A DNA stretch of 64,000 nucleotides. Source: Candolleomyces eurysporus. Lineage: Eukaryota; Basidiomycota; Agaricomycetes; Agaricales; Psathyrellaceae. The position numbers and the translations under genes were made by a program. Positions 1-12,003 of the stretch are shown one piece after another. The notes beneath the pieces were generated by a model. The model saw only the letters and a list, made by a program, of their open reading frames with translations, did no database searches and was not told the origin of the DNA. The stretch lies in NCBI GenBank assembly GCA_027579435.1, contig JANBPK010000012.1, forward strand, positions 1-64,000, written 5' to 3'. Positions within the stretch are counted from its first letter, which is position 1. Each line of letters begins with the position of its first letter.

Positions 1-2
1 GC

Positions 3-3000
3 CGGAGAGCCTTGGTGGGGATGTTTGGCGAGGGATGGTGCACGCAGGAATTTGCGGGTCTCAATCAACGCGTGCGCGAGAGTCTTGTCAAAGGCGTAGG
101 CAAACGGACCACCGTCGCCAACGTCTTTGCTCTCCTCTGGGCCTCGGAAAACGCCCTCGAAAAGCTGGGTAAAGTCGTCGAACCCTGGGGTGACACTGTG
201 CGCGAAATGATATACACAGCAAGGAAGACCATCGACGAGACGTTGGCGAAAGAGAGTGATGCGTGTTTTGGGAGCGAGAATGAGGATTGGACGGATATCA
301 TGTTGTCGGGAGGGGATAGGTTTGGGGATCAGGAGAAGGTCGAGTGGGCTATGGCTGCTGTTCTTCGAGGACTCAAAGAACCTTGGGCCGCCACTCTATA
401 CCAGAGTCTCGTCTCCAACATCCTTTTGCGGCCTAGCGAAACGGAGGAAAGGGAGCCGATGCTACCTGCTACCTCGAGTTTGAGAGGGGTCGTCGAGGAG
501 ACGAGGATGGAGGTGTTGAGGTGGATTGGAAGGCGATGGATTGGGATTAGGGCCGAAAAGGGTTTCGATACTCTGGAAGGCTGGGCTGTAAAGGAAATCA
601 GCGATCGTAAGCATTTCACCACTCTCTCTTACTCCCTCTATTTTCTAATCATATTACTCGTCATACTCCAGACATCGAAGTCCCCATCGAAGACCTCCTC
701 AACCCCAACCCATCCCAACCATCCGGAACCGGTACCCACCGAAACAGTCCAGGACGCGTAACAGGAAGTGGCCGAAAATCAGGCATAGGGCTAAGACCGA
801 CATCACACCACCCCCACACCTCGCGGATTGACGCAGATTCTGACGCCTCGTCCATGAGGGCCAGCGTACTCACTCGCAACCTCCCTACCACCGGATCATC
901 CGCATCCACACACTCTACCGTATCCACCGTATCTTCCGCCACCACCGGGACAGGCGCAGGTTCCAGACGTACAGGAACAGGGACCGGGAGGAGGACGCCG
1001 ACTCGAGGCGCTGCAGGAGGCGACAACGCGAGTGTCCGCAGCAGCGCGAGCAGCTTCCGGACGTTCGAAAGCGCAGGCAGCGGGAGCACAGTCGGACGAA
1101 GCGGTGCCATGCGACGCCACGCACCCCCCCCTCACCGNTCACCAACCCTTCTCCTTCCTCCTCCTCCGGAATCGGAATCGCAGGCGATGGGGAGGATAGC
1201 CCAGCCAAGAAGCTCGCAGCGAGTGTTCGCGCTCGGAACGCTGCCGGAGCAGGGATTATGAGGAGTAATAAGGGCAGTCTGAGGGAGAGGCCGGACTCAA
1301 AGTTGACTCCCGAGTCTTCTCCCAGAATCGACCGCGGGAACAGTCAGAGGGCTCCTTCGATCGTGGAGAGTGCGTTTGACAACGACAAAGAGGATGATTA
1401 CGATGATGATAGGGATAGCTTGCTGGATGACGAGACCGAGAGCGTGTTGGGGAGTGGAAAGGCCGGAGACGAGGATGGCGAAGGAGAGGGAGACGGCGAT
1501 TTGGATGATACCCAGCAGCAGCAGCAAGAAGGAGGCGAGGAAGAGGATGACCACAACGATGATAGCACACCGGCGAACAGCACCATGTCTCGTACCACCA
1601 CAGGCAGCAAAGCGCCTGCTACGCGCGGTCCGCGACGTAGCGATACCGATAAGACGCCTGTCAAGAAGACGTTGATCACTAAAGCGTCTTTGGCAAGCGT
1701 CAACTCGCGAGCGACTGCATCTACCTCTGCGAGCCGAAGTCTCAACCTCAAGTCAAGCGGTGCATCGATCAGGAGTACGACTACCTCTCAAACGAGGAAG
1801 ACTTCAGGTGGTAGCACCCTCTCGTCGGCCAGCGCCACATCTTCGAGGAGACCAAGCTCTCGAGGGAGCACTCGAAGCACGAATACCGGTAACCCGTCAT
1901 TGAGGTCCGGTACATCCGTCAGCTCTCGATCCACCCTCTCCTCTCTCCAATCGCATTCCAGACCTACATCCAGTTTGTCCGTGTCGACGACGAGGAGCAT
2001 CAGTACGGGTTCCAGTGCGGGCTCGACCTCTACTGCGGGAGCGAGGAGGCCTGTATCCACCGTCAGCGGCCGAACCGAAAGCACCGATATGAGTTTCCGG
2101 ACTGCCAGCTCTGGAGGAGGGTTGACTACACCCACCGCTGGACCTAGGCCGAGAAAGTCGAGCGCGGCGAGTACGGTCAGTGTGCGGAGTACGAAGAGCA
2201 CTGGGACGGCCAAGACTACCGCCACGAGCAGGTCACGCGCGAACTCGCCTGTTTTGACGAGGCAGAGGAAGGTTAGCACGAGTAGTGTGAACTCGGTGGC
2301 TAGTTCTGTTGCGGGGGGTGCGAAGAGGAGTCCTGTGGCGACGACGAGGAAGAACGCGCCGCCTGTTCCGCCTATCGATCCCACCAAACTGAGCGCCAGT
2401 AACGCTGGTGCTGGCAAGGCCGGTGCTGGGGTGAAGGCGCCTAGTCTGCGGAGTGCGGCGTCGACTGGGAGTACGGTGGTTGGTGGTGGCGGTGCAAAGA
2501 AGGTCATCGAGAAGAAGAGGAGTATGGGTGCGCTGAGTACGAAGAAGAGTCAGACACAACAGAAGCAGCAGGCTGTTGAAGACGCTGTCAAGACCGAGGA
2601 ACCGGTAGCGCAGGAGGAAGCGCAGGAGAAGGAGAATATCCAGCCTCCCACTGCAGCAGGCTCTTCTCCCGTAAAGAAAGTCGAGGACCTCCCAGCATCC
2701 CAGTCATCGGAGCATCGCAAGACGAGCAGCTCAGCGTCGACTTCGAGCGTATCGAGTGTGGCGACTGTCAAGAGGCGCGGATCGGTCGATACTATCACCT
2801 CTATACGGACGGGTGGTCAACGAGGGTCGAGTGCGAGCGGTGGGTCTGGGTCTGGCAAGTCGGGTGTTGCTTCCAAGACGCCCTTATCTCCAGGAAGGAA
2901 GCCTTCGCCTCCCCTCCCGCCCGTGCCTATCGAAGACGATGAGTCATCTGTGGGCGGTAGACGCCATGATGATGACGACGATGGCTACGAAGCTCGAGCA

Positions 3001-3582
3001 CCGAGAGGTTCGACACTCGATATCGGTATTCCGTGCATCATCTCGTCGAAGAGGAAGAGGTTCAAGGCGTACGCGCGGTACATCGGCGAGGTTGCGGGAG
3101 AGGAAGGGTCGTGGGTTGGCGTTGAGGTGCCCTTGCCCTCTGTCTCTTCGTTCAGTGGGAGTGGAGATTCGTGGGGTGATAGGAGCGCTGCAGTGTATTC
3201 CTCCATGTCGATGAGCAGTGCGTGGCCTGAGGATGATAGGCAGTGGAATGATGGGAGTTGGGGTGGGATACAGTACTTTGAGATCGCGGGGAGCAATGAC
3301 TGGGGGGATGATAGGGCGAGCAGGAGGAGGAGAGTGGATGGTGGGAGCGCGGGTGCTGGAGCTATGTGGGGGAGTGTGCCCTCGTCGGCGACGATTAATG
3401 GGAAAGGCAGTCTGAAGCGGGAGGGAGATGTGATGAGTATGAGTCTCGAGAGGATGATGAAGAGGGTGAGGAGTGCGAGTCCGACGGGGTCAGAGACGAG
3501 TAGTATGACGGAGAGTCGGGGACTGTTTGTGAGGCCTCAGCAGGTGCTCTATGTTGTTGACGCCGTTGGGGCAGATCTCTAA
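3..3582 (+). CDS. CAP-Gly-domain protein, 5' end outside window
   Basis: Partial gene, open at the window's left edge. One intron is visible (607-671, GTAAGC to CCAG); splicing joins the first open frame to a Ser/Thr/Arg-rich frame. At the single N (1138), next to a C run, the frame changes; reading through in the frame of the downstream exon gives continuous low-complexity sequence (SPSSSSGIGIAGDGEDSPAK and on), so I take this as a base-calling error rather than a gene break. The bulk is disordered and Ser/Thr/Gly-rich. The C-terminus carries a CAP-Gly-like fold: ARYIGEVAGEEGSWVGVEVP near 3075-3130, NDGSWGGIQYFEI near 3250-3290, and GLFVRPQQV near 3523-3549. These match the usual CAP-Gly order, with about 40-residue insertions between strands. 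CAP-Gly domains bind the EEY/F tails of tubulin or EB proteins, so a microtubule-associated role is inferred. The N-terminal part is not recognised. Confidence 0.72.
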
Positions 3583-4557
3583 GTGTGTCTCTTGTCCTCT
3601 CTCTGCCTTTTTGCGTTTCNTTTTTTTTTATGATGTGCTATCCTTTCTGTTCCTTCTATCCTTTTGCGCTGCGATATGGGTCTCTGGCAATTAGAATGTG
3701 TTTTCTTGTACTTGGAATGCAGACGCGCACACACTCTCATTATTAGTGTTTTCTTTTCATTTTGTTTCTTCTCAATCCTGTCCATACCAGTAGTTACGAC
3801 CCGATACCTCTTCGCTGTGTTTGTTCTTCCTTCAACGACACGCACATTCATTCATCGGTACCTTACTTTACAATATGCTTACCCTACACATTCCTTTGTT
3901 TGACTACTCGTAATCTTCACCCTAGGTTGAATGCAGCCTGTCTTCGCATGATCGTGTTCATGGTCAGGTCATGGTTCGGATGGAGTGAAACGACACCGTC
4001 AAGCTCGACTTGAACCATCGCCTTTTTCTTCACCATGAACACCCCAAAGTCTCCTCGACCAAGATAAAAAATCATCGGAAACCCCTTCATGGTGCTCCAG
4101 GCCTAGGCCCCAAACCAATGAGGCGGACCTGAACAAGGAAGAGAGATATGTTTTCCTCAACTTGAAGGATGTCGACCCAGACAGACTGATTGTGCACAAA
4201 CCCATGGCCTGACGGCTTGGCCATCGACCTCAAGCAAGGCCAGGTATCAGAAACATCCGTTTCTCACCCGGCGAATCCGAGCTCGAGGTGCACTACTTTG
4301 TCGCGAATGTGGTTTCAGAAGGGAATTGCTACTCATCGAAATACCAGACCTTGGTAACGCTGGAGGCCAGCGTCATCCCTTCTCTGCTTTATGCCTAGTT
4401 CAAAAGACGATTCTTCGTCATTCTTTGTTTCTTAGGTGTTCCAGGCGCAATGCACGTATCTCTAGAGATAGGATGCTATTAGTACGGTATACGATGTAAT
4501 ATAATAACGCAAAGCAAACATCTAATGTTCTATCGCGGGACAGGCCAAGGTTACACG
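3583..4557. other. Intergenic between convergent genes, with possible decayed coding patch
   Basis: T-rich 3' flank of the CAP-Gly gene, then the 3' flank of the AsnRS gene on the opposite strand. Around 4110-4205 (+) a stretch reads NKEERYVFLNLKDVDPDRLI and stops; around 4245-4400, in another frame, a second open stretch follows (IRNIRFSPGESELEVHYFVA). They could be remnants of one gene, but there is no start, no continuous frame and no family match, so no gene is called. Confidence 0.3.
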
Positions 4558-7131
4558 TTACAGGAGCAGCCTCCCTGACCACCTCGGCATCGGCACACAT
4601 TCCCGAATATTTTCAATGCCACCAACCCACCCAACCAATCTTTCGAATCCCATCCCAAACCCAGCATGCGGTGCACCTCCATACTTCCGCAGATCCTCGT
4701 ACCACTGATAAGCCCCTCCTTCCACCAACCCTGCCTTGCTCATATTCTCCCGCAAGATGTCAATACGCTCCTCCCTCACACTCCCACCGACGAGTTCACC
4801 AATGTGTGGCACCAAAAGATCAAAGCACGCGACCGTCTTTCCATCATCGTTCAGCCGCATGTAAAAGGGCTTCAAGTCCACCGGATAGTCCGTGACAAAC
4901 ACCGGCCCTTTAACGAGCGTCTCCGCCAACCACCTCTCATGCTCGCTCTGCAGAGCCTTGCCCCACTTGGGAGCATACTCAAACTTCACCCCAGCACCCT
5001 CCAGCTCCTTGACAGCTTCAGTGTAAGTCATACACGTCCACCAGTCCTTCTGACCAAACGTCTTTTGCAGCGACTCCAAGTTTCCAGGGTTTGAGTTTCC
5101 TTTCCACAGACACTCCATGTCCGAGTCGTTGGTGACGAGGGAACCAGCTACGTTGCGCAACATGGCTTCAACGAACCTGCACACCCCTCTGACGTCGTTG
5201 CCCTGCTCAAGGAACGCCCACTCCGCTTCGAGCATCCAAAACTCCGCAAGGTGTCTCCTTGTAGCAGAGGGTTCGGCGCGGAAACAGGGTGACAGGGTGT
5301 ACACTCTCGATAGCGCAGTCGCTAGGGCTTCGAGGTGAAGTTGGTGCGAGACGGTGAGGAAAGCCGGATGGGAAAAGAATTCTTCCGAGGTTGTTGGAGA
5401 TGGACTCTCCGCTGCAGGATGGGCTAAATCCATGAGTGCGAGCCGGAACGCCTCCCCAGCGCCTTCTGCGTCGTTGCCAGTCAGGATCGGCGTGTTTGCA
5501 GCAACAAATCCCTGGCTCTATCAAAGGAATCAGTTGTAGCTTAGACGGCGTAATGAGTATAGCGCACAGAGAACCAGGATCCAATCCGGTGCGTAAGGTT
5601 GTCACGTAGTCGGAGCATGGCAGCGATCTGCGATGTCCGCGCTCGGAGGTGCGCATTATCCCGGAGGTACTCATTCGTAAGAGCCTTTTTCTGGATAGGA
5701 TACGTCTAAAAAAAACAGTGTATCAGTTGTACGTCTTGCAATAGAAAGTTCCATAGTTGAAAAATGAGCAAAATGGAGCTCAATGAAACGAATCGTGCGG
5801 AGAGACAACGGACGGGATGGTGACGCATATCCCCATCAAGAGTCCGTGCCGAAAGCGCCATTCCAGTTCAGCTGGGACGCCTACGGAAGAGACAAACTGC
5901 AACGATGGGATCGGGTCGACACCATGACTGCCAAATGGATCATACGGTTGTAAAAGACCGTCAGGAACGATATGAACGCAGACTGTCGGAATGTTGCGCT
6001 CCTGGGACCCAGTAACTGGGAATTTTAATGGAACAAGGTCCCGTTGACGAAATGAAATGGGGAAATGAGCCCGACAGAGACGTGCCAATGTGACGGGTCG
6101 CTGGGTCTTTCATCCCGGGTGGATCATACCACCATAGTGCATGGGAAGGCATGGAAACGCCCAACCCGCAGTGCGAAAGCCAGCTTCCCTGTCATCTCGA
6201 TGAACGTGAGAAGCCATGGGACCAATGATATGCAATCGGATCGGCACCCAAGACTGCCAAATCGACGAGCAAACGGCTGCAGAACAACCTCGGGTCGGGT
6301 GGGACGGCACATTGACATTCCCTCTGGAATTCCAGGTCGTCTCGGGGTACCATAGGAGCACAATAGTTGACCCCGAACGTGGGCTGGCACACCCATGTTC
6401 GGCAGACACTAAAGCTGTTAATCAACAAGCGGGTCGTGCGGTTGCAACAGTCTCGGTCGTCTGGGGAATGAAATCCCAAAACCGTGAATGTAACGTTCCG
6501 CCTGGAATTCCAGGTCGTTCCGAGGTATCATAGAAGCCATGAACGGATGGCTGGTACACCCGTCGGAATGCGACTGAAGGCCGCGTTCCGGTGCCATAAC
6601 ACCACCCAAATACGTTTGGAACGACGAATCCAAGCACGGACTATCGGGACCTCTTGGCTCACCTCGGGATCGCATTCTCCCAGCACGACGATTGAATCCG
6701 GCTGCTTCTCGTCCACGACGAGCTCGTGCGACTGCCCCGAGCCTGGAGATTCGACAAGCTTGCCTGTAAGCCGAACGGCAGCTCCGTTGGTTAACCTATT
6801 CACGAGCGAGCATGAGTCACCACATCCGAAGTGAATCTCTCAATACGACGCACTTTTTGAGTATACTATCCTCCTCATCTTGGGCTTTGTTCTTCAACAA
6901 AACAGCTTGCAATCCCTGGTCCGAGCTTCCATCCGTGACGACAGCAAACGACACGTTCTTCTGCTTGCGAATGGATTTGATCCAGCCCGAGACCGTTGTT
7001 GTCGTGTCTGTGTTCACCGGTGCATTGGCTGATGAGACGAGTTGGGAGATGGTAGGAGGTAGACGGTAGCCCGACGGTGAAGAATGGGGTGCTCGAAGTA
7101 TCGAGGGACGAAGGAGGTACCTCGATAGCAT
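4558..7131 (-). CDS. Asparaginyl-tRNA synthetase, probably mitochondrial
   Basis: Charges tRNA-Asn with asparagine using ATP. Exons (minus strand): 7131-6854, 6795-6663, 5705-5568, 5511-4558; phases agree and give 500 residues. Start chosen at 7131 because [20 protein letters not shown] is a basic, Ser/Leu-rich presequence, implying mitochondrial import (SLM5-type). An OB-fold anticodon-binding domain follows ([20 protein letters not shown]), then the class II catalytic core: motif 2 around [20 protein letters not shown] and motif 3 in [20 protein letters not shown]. The enzyme ends in the family-typical basic/Leu tail (RWSGRLLL). No key motif is missing. Exon 2 and exon 3 are separated by a 957-nt intron, more than ten times longer than neighbouring introns. 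A truncated second copy lies at 9.05-11.1 kb. Identity as a class IIb AsnRS is clear; the mitochondrial location is inferred from the N-terminus. Confidence 0.9.
5706..6662 (-). repeat. Long AsnRS intron made of degenerate ~180-bp repeats
   Basis: Intron between AsnRS exons 2 and 3. It contains repeated blocks: TGGAATTCCAGGTCGT occurs near 6326 and again near 6502 (about 176 bp apart), each followed by a GGGTACCATAGGAGC-like segment. Earlier in the intron a CAACGATGGGATCGGGTCG block (near 5892) recurs in degenerate form near 6230. The same blocks occur in the matching intron of the pseudogene copy. Confidence 0.7.
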
Positions 7132-7337
7132 TCGCTCGTCGTCGCTTTCGCTCAAAATGTGCTCGTGGGAACGGTGCAGCATCATCCAAGATCATTCCGT
7201 TATGATTCAGAGTCTCATCCCCGTAAGCAGTTTTCAAAAGGACGTCCAAAGACCTCGATTGGAAAAGTCGAATATCGAGCTATTACAGCAATGCTGGAAA
7301 CACAGACAAAACGAAATTGGGCACGACGGTTCAACTA

Positions 7338-8438
7338 CTAAACTTTCCGAGGAACTCGTCTCTTCTTCCTCGGCTCTGGATCGCCATAGACATTGAGACC
7401 TATCAGCACTTTTGTTAGACCACGCTCCGTGGAACAAGATAGCGCCAACAAGCTCACCGAAAGATCTAACACCGCTTTGAATTACAATCATGCGGGCCAT
7501 CCCAAGCAGTTCCAGCTGCTCTGAGACAGGAAATCGGAGTCTCTCAGCCACCGCCTGCACCAATTTGTCATGACATCTGTGTTGGTGGAGGGAGAGGCTG
7601 AAAAACGATGTAGGGAGGATATTGACAGACTTGAGGTCAATCATCCAGACACGCCCAGAACTTGAATCATAGAGGAAATTGTCAAAGGAAATGTCCGAGT
7701 GGCAGAAAATGAGCTGCTCGTCTTTGATGTCGACTTTGTAAGTAGGTCGGCCTGGTAGGCGAGATATCGCCTACGGGAAAGCAGAGGACACGGGCCAATT
7801 ATTTAGGGGTATGGGCCTATGCAAGTAACGATCAGACTTACCTCGTTTGCATATTTTTCGAGAGCCAGCGGGTTGACAAACTTCAGAGGAGCCTCCTCCA
7901 TACCAAAGAACGGATGCATCTGGATATACCCCTCACCAACCGGACCCATCTTGTCGAGATCGGCTGGAAGAGGACACCCGAGCAACAAGGAAATCGTGTC
8001 CGCAATTTTTTCCATTGCGATAGCAGTCCGCTCACTGCGCTCTGCGTCCGAGATGCCATCTTCTTTAATCCAGGCATTGAAAGTCGGGAAGGGGATATCT
8101 TCCATCACCAGGTAAGTGTAGCCAGTGCTATCGCAGAAGACATCATAGACTTGAGGTACAAGGGGAGCGTTAGCTCCAGACCTTGATAATTGGAACAGAT
8201 ATCGCTGGGTACTAGCCTCGCTTTCGAGACTGGGACCGCACCGCTTGATAAACGCCGCTGGGCGAGCGCCAGAAGGATCTACGACATGGCAATTGCGGTG
8301 ACCATGAGACTTGCATTGGGCAATGATGGGCTATCCATAAGCAAGGGTGAGGCACTGCGGACTGTCAGCTCTGGGAGCGGCTAGACTCACATCACAATTC
8401 CATGAGAGGGCCTTTGGTGCTGGGGGTTGAAAAGCCAT
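7338..8438 (-). CDS. APH-like phosphotransferase (fungal aminoglycoside phosphotransferase family)
   Basis: Exons (minus strand) 8438-8391, 8330-7842, 7770-7458, 7399-7338; phases close exactly to 303 residues. The protein has the kinase-like APH fold: a nucleotide-lobe stretch with FIKRCGPSLESEASTQRYLF (Lys for ATP phosphate and the following acidic residue), then the catalytic loop HSDISFDNFLYDSSSGRVWM, where H-x-D....N is the Brenner-type motif, followed by the metal-binding Asp in MIDLKSVNILP. It ends with a basic tail (DPEPRKKRRVPRKV). In fungi this family is large and mostly of unknown substrate; there is no reason to assume aminoglycoside resistance. It sits between the intact and decayed AsnRS copies, on the same strand, starting about 600 bp from the end of the pseudogene. 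Intron 1 uses a TAG acceptor at 8331; an alternative nearby CAG acceptor would break the frame. Confidence 0.82.
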
Positions 8439-9049
8439 CGTGGTCGGGAGGTGGAGGGCAGTACTCCCTTCCGAGCCAGGAGTCTAATTTCGGATCACGG
8501 AGCTGGCGCGGAACCGGGCTCCGACCTCCCTTGATACCGACTTGAAAGGCGAAAGTCATGCATACTACTCCGCTCGATTCTCCACGAACTCGCCCCTGGG
8601 GTTTTTGTTGTCGTCGATGACTCCGAGGTATGCGTCGCTACTCTTCGATCTCATCTAGCAGGAATCGTTCTCTGGAACGGCGCTTCCAATGACGCCGAGA
8701 AGCTGGCTGGCCCCGACTACTTAGCTACAGGTTCGATTTCATGGCCTACGAGGAATCTGAGCATAAGGTGGTGCATAAGGGCTGCCGGGAGGTTATGTGC
8801 GCTTTCCAGAATGCTAGCTTGTAGCTTTGGCTTATCCTGATTGACCGACCACATCGCTTTTTCTACTCCAGCCAAGGACTGAATCTCGTGACTTGTTGGG
8901 TTTTGGGAGACATGAGGCGATAACATTCAACACCGTTCAGACAGCTCCTTTTTCTTCCTGCGTTTCTCACCATCTCTCACCAACTTCATGAAAAACTCAT
9001 CCTGCAGCCTAGCCTGAAGAATTGGTGTATTCATGCACTCATATCCGTG
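8439..9049. other. Intergenic, no gene recognised
   Basis: No supported gene. Short open stretches exist (for instance 8717-8926 on the minus strand), but without splice-consistent extension or a recognisable motif. A short minus-strand stretch near 8935-9005 reads DEFFMKLVRDGEKRRKKKEL and stops; it may be the tail of a lost gene. Left unannotated. Confidence 0.3.
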
Positions 9050-11110
9050 CTGATAGCGCGCAGAAACAGGGTAACAGAGTGTACACGCTCGATAGGGCTG
9101 TCGCGAGGGGTTCGAGCTGATGCGGGACGGTTAGGTACACTTGCCGAGNAAAAAAAATCTTCGGAGGTACTCTCGGTTGAGATGGCTGCAGGGTGTGTGG
9201 GTCCATGAGAGAGAGGCGGAGTGCCTTCTGGGTCATTGCCGATTGGAATCGGCGTGTTGGTAGCAACGAATCCTTGGCTCTGGATCGGTCGTGGTTTGAA
9301 AAGTACCATGAACGCAACATACAGAGAACCAGGATCCATACTAGGGCGTAGGACGGACATGTATTGCAGCAATTTGCAATGTCCATGCTAGGAAGTGTGC
9401 ATCCTCCCGGATGTATTCATTCGTAAGGGCCTCTTTCTGGATAAAACACGTCTAGAAAACGGCGTATCAGCTGAACGTCTTTCAATAGAAGGTTCCATAG
9501 ATGAAATCAAGGAGAACGGAGCTGTCAATGAACCGAATCGTGCAGAGAGACAACAGACGGGATGGTGACGCCCATCTCCATCAAGAGTTTGTGCTGAAAG
9601 AGCTATTCCAGTTCAGCTGGAGTCCTATGGCAGACACAAACCACAACGATGGGATCGGGTTGGCACTAAAACTGCTAAATGGATCATACGATTGCAAAAA
9701 AAAAAAAACAGCTTCAGGACCGAGGCTCCTGCATCTGTTTGGACCCAGTGACTAGCGATATTAATGGAACAAGGTCCCGTCGACGAAATGAAATGGGAAA
9801 ATGAACCCGGTAGAGACGTGCCAGTGTGACGAGTCGCTTGGGCTTAACTCCGGGTGGATCATACCAGCATAGCGCATGGGAAGGCATGGAAACGCCCAGT
9901 CGGCGCTGCGAAAGCCATTCCAGCTTCCCTGTCATCTCGATGAACGTGAGAGGCCATGGGACCAATGATTCATTCAATGATGCAATCGGATTGGCACCCA
10001 AGACTGCCAAATCAACGAGGGCAAGAGGCTGCGGAGCAGCCTCGAGTTGTCTGGCGAAAGAGAACAAAGTGGGACGGTGCATTCCCATTCCCCCTGGAAT
10101 TCCAGGTCGTCTCGGGGTAGCATAGGGGCGCAATACCTGACGCGAACGTAGGATAACGCACCCATGTTCGGCAGCTACTAAGACTGTTAGTCGACAAAAA
10201 AAGCGGATCGTGCGGTTGCAACAGCTTCGGTCGTCTGGGGAATGATATCCCAAAACCGTCAATGGTACATTCCCCCTGGAATTCCAAGTCTTCGCGGGGT
10301 ATCCTAGGAGCCATGAACGGATGGCTCGTGCACCCGTCGGAATGCGACTGAAGGCCACGTTCCGATCCCATAACACGCCAGACTGCAACGATGGCACCAA
10401 CCGATGTGATCGACTGTCGGCAGATTGACGAGCAGGCGGCTGCAGAACAGCCTCAGGTCGTCTGGGTGGCGCATTCCTTCCCCCAGGAATTCCACGTCCC
10501 CCGGAGTACCATAGCAGCATCAATACAGACTCGTACTCCCGTCTGAAGCCCGCGTTCCGGTGCCATAACACCACCCAATACGTTTGGAGCGACGAATCCA
10601 AGCACGGACTGTCGGGACCTCTTGACTCACCTTAGGATCGCATTCTCCCAGCACGACGACTGAGTCAGGCTGCTTCTCGTCCACCACGAGCTCGTGCGAG
10701 TGCTCCGAGCCCGGAGATTCGACGAGTTTGCCCGTAGGCCGAACGGCAGCTCCGATGGTTAGGCTGTTCACGAGCGAGCATGAGTGACTACATCCGGATT
10801 GAATCTCTTGAACAACGCACTTTCTGAGCAGACTACCCTCTTCATTCTGACCGTTATTCTTCAAAAAAAGCNGGCCTGGAACCCCTGGTTCGAGCTCCCA
10901 TTCATGACGAGAGCAAACGGTACATTAGATTTGCTGAGAATGGATTTGATCCAGCCCGAAACGGTCGTGGTCTTGTTCGTGTTCACCGGTGCATTGGCTG
11001 ATGAGAGGGGTCAAGAGATGAGAGGTAGGTAGTAGCCCGACGGTGGACAATACATAATGGAATGCTCGAAGTATCGATACATTCGTCGTGCTAGATGTGT
11101 TCGTGGGAAT
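9050..11110 (-). pseudogene. Decayed second copy of the AsnRS gene
   Basis: Mirrors the intact AsnRS at 5.32-7.13 kb in order and strand. The OB-fold part is recognisable ([20 protein letters not shown], near 10930-11000), exon 2 equivalent near 10640-10770 ([20 protein letters not shown]), then the repeat-filled long intron, then the exon 3 equivalent (QKEALTNEYIREDAHF, near 9390-9450) and the start of exon 4 (NTPIPIGNDPEGT, near 9240-9275). The catalytic exon stops near 9050, right where motif 2 would begin, so motifs 2 and 3 are lost. Frameshifts, and Ns at 9149 and 10872 in poly-A tracts, interrupt the rest. No functional synthetase can be made. It probably arose by tandem duplication followed by 3' truncation. 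Confidence 0.8.
9455..10640 (-). repeat. Expanded repeat-filled intron of the AsnRS pseudogene
   Basis: Homologous to the 957-nt intron of the intact gene but longer. The EcoRI-containing block (CTGGAATTCCAGGTCGT and variants) occurs near 10095, 10276 and 10483, spaced 181 and 207 bp, against two copies in the intact gene. The shared head (from about 9490) aligns with about 5750 onward in the intact copy. This shows repeat-number change after duplication. Confidence 0.65.
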
Positions 11111-11324
11111 GGTCAAATACTATCATCATTTCGTTGAACATGAGCCGTACGAGAACATTGGGATGTACATATGTAAAAGGTAGGGGTACAACATAGAATC
11201 GTATTGCTGAAGTGTTCCCAATCGTTGTCGCCGAACGGAAGACGTCTTAACGACGTGTTGTTTTTGAAGTCGAGCTCCAAGAAAGTCATCGTCGCGACGT
11301 GGAGGACAGATCTAATACCTAGCC

Positions 11325-12003
11325 TTAGAAGCCTCGTCCCCGTCCCCGTCCACCTCGGCCGCGTCCACCACCACGACCACGGTCAGCACCACGCCCGCCT
11401 CGTCCACGACCCCGGGCATCATCCTTCTTCCTGTGCTTAGGTTTGGGAGCATCATCGACGAGCAGAGTGTCCAGAGGAAGAGCGTCCGGGAGGATGAAGT
11501 AGCGGATATTGTTACCCCGGATTGAAAGTGTGTCGAGCGTGACAGGGTCGCGATTGCGCAGTGTCATCTTGACGGTTTTGAGGAAGGTGTTCATTTGCAT
11601 GTCAACGCCTTAGAAAAACAAGCACGAGTAAGGATAGCCGCCCAAGATATGAGAAAATAACTGGACGCACCAGTGATAGTTCCATGTACGATGGCGCCGT
11701 TTTTCAACTCAACTGTTACCGTCTCATTGTTCAATTTCATCAAGAATCTGTAGGAGGAGAATCATCATCAGTACGGGTAGATACCAGGTAAGAGCAACGA
11801 GGCAAGTGGAACGCGTCATGGCACTGATCAACGATATCTGCTGCAGAACGATATGACCGCAGAAACTGATGGATTTGAACAGTAAAATCCAGAGATATCA
11901 GGTCCATCCTCCTCGCTCGTATCGCCAGGAATTCATTCTGCAACGAACGCGATAACTATGGTTTAGAAAATTCAAAGAATAATACTCACCGTACGAGCTT
12001 CAT
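11325..12003 (-). CDS. SMD1: Small nuclear ribonucleoprotein Sm D1
   Basis: Core Sm protein of U1, U2, U4 and U5 snRNPs, needed for spliceosome assembly. Exons (minus strand) 12003-11990, 11747-11671, 11608-11325 give 124 residues. The protein starts [20 protein letters not shown] (Sm motif 1), continues with [20 protein letters not shown], has Sm motif 2 in [15 protein letters not shown], and ends in an RG-rich tail (repeated GRGRGG), the target of arginine methylation in other eukaryotes. Length is close to human SmD1 (119). The first exon has only 14 nt, and the first intron (11748-11989, 242 nt) is several times longer than its neighbours. It shares a divergent intergenic region of under 500 bp with the kinesin gene. 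Assignment is firm. Confidence 0.95.

Noticed and set aside
1788..2507. 239-codon open frame antisense to the CAP-Gly gene
   Set aside because: Shadow of the Ser/Thr-rich sense frame; composition (Val/Leu/Ala runs) is what the reverse of Ser/Thr codons gives.
11740..11943. 68-codon open frame on the minus strand inside SmD1 intron 1
   Set aside because: It lies wholly within the intron required to join MKLVR to [10 protein letters not shown]; no motif and no start context.
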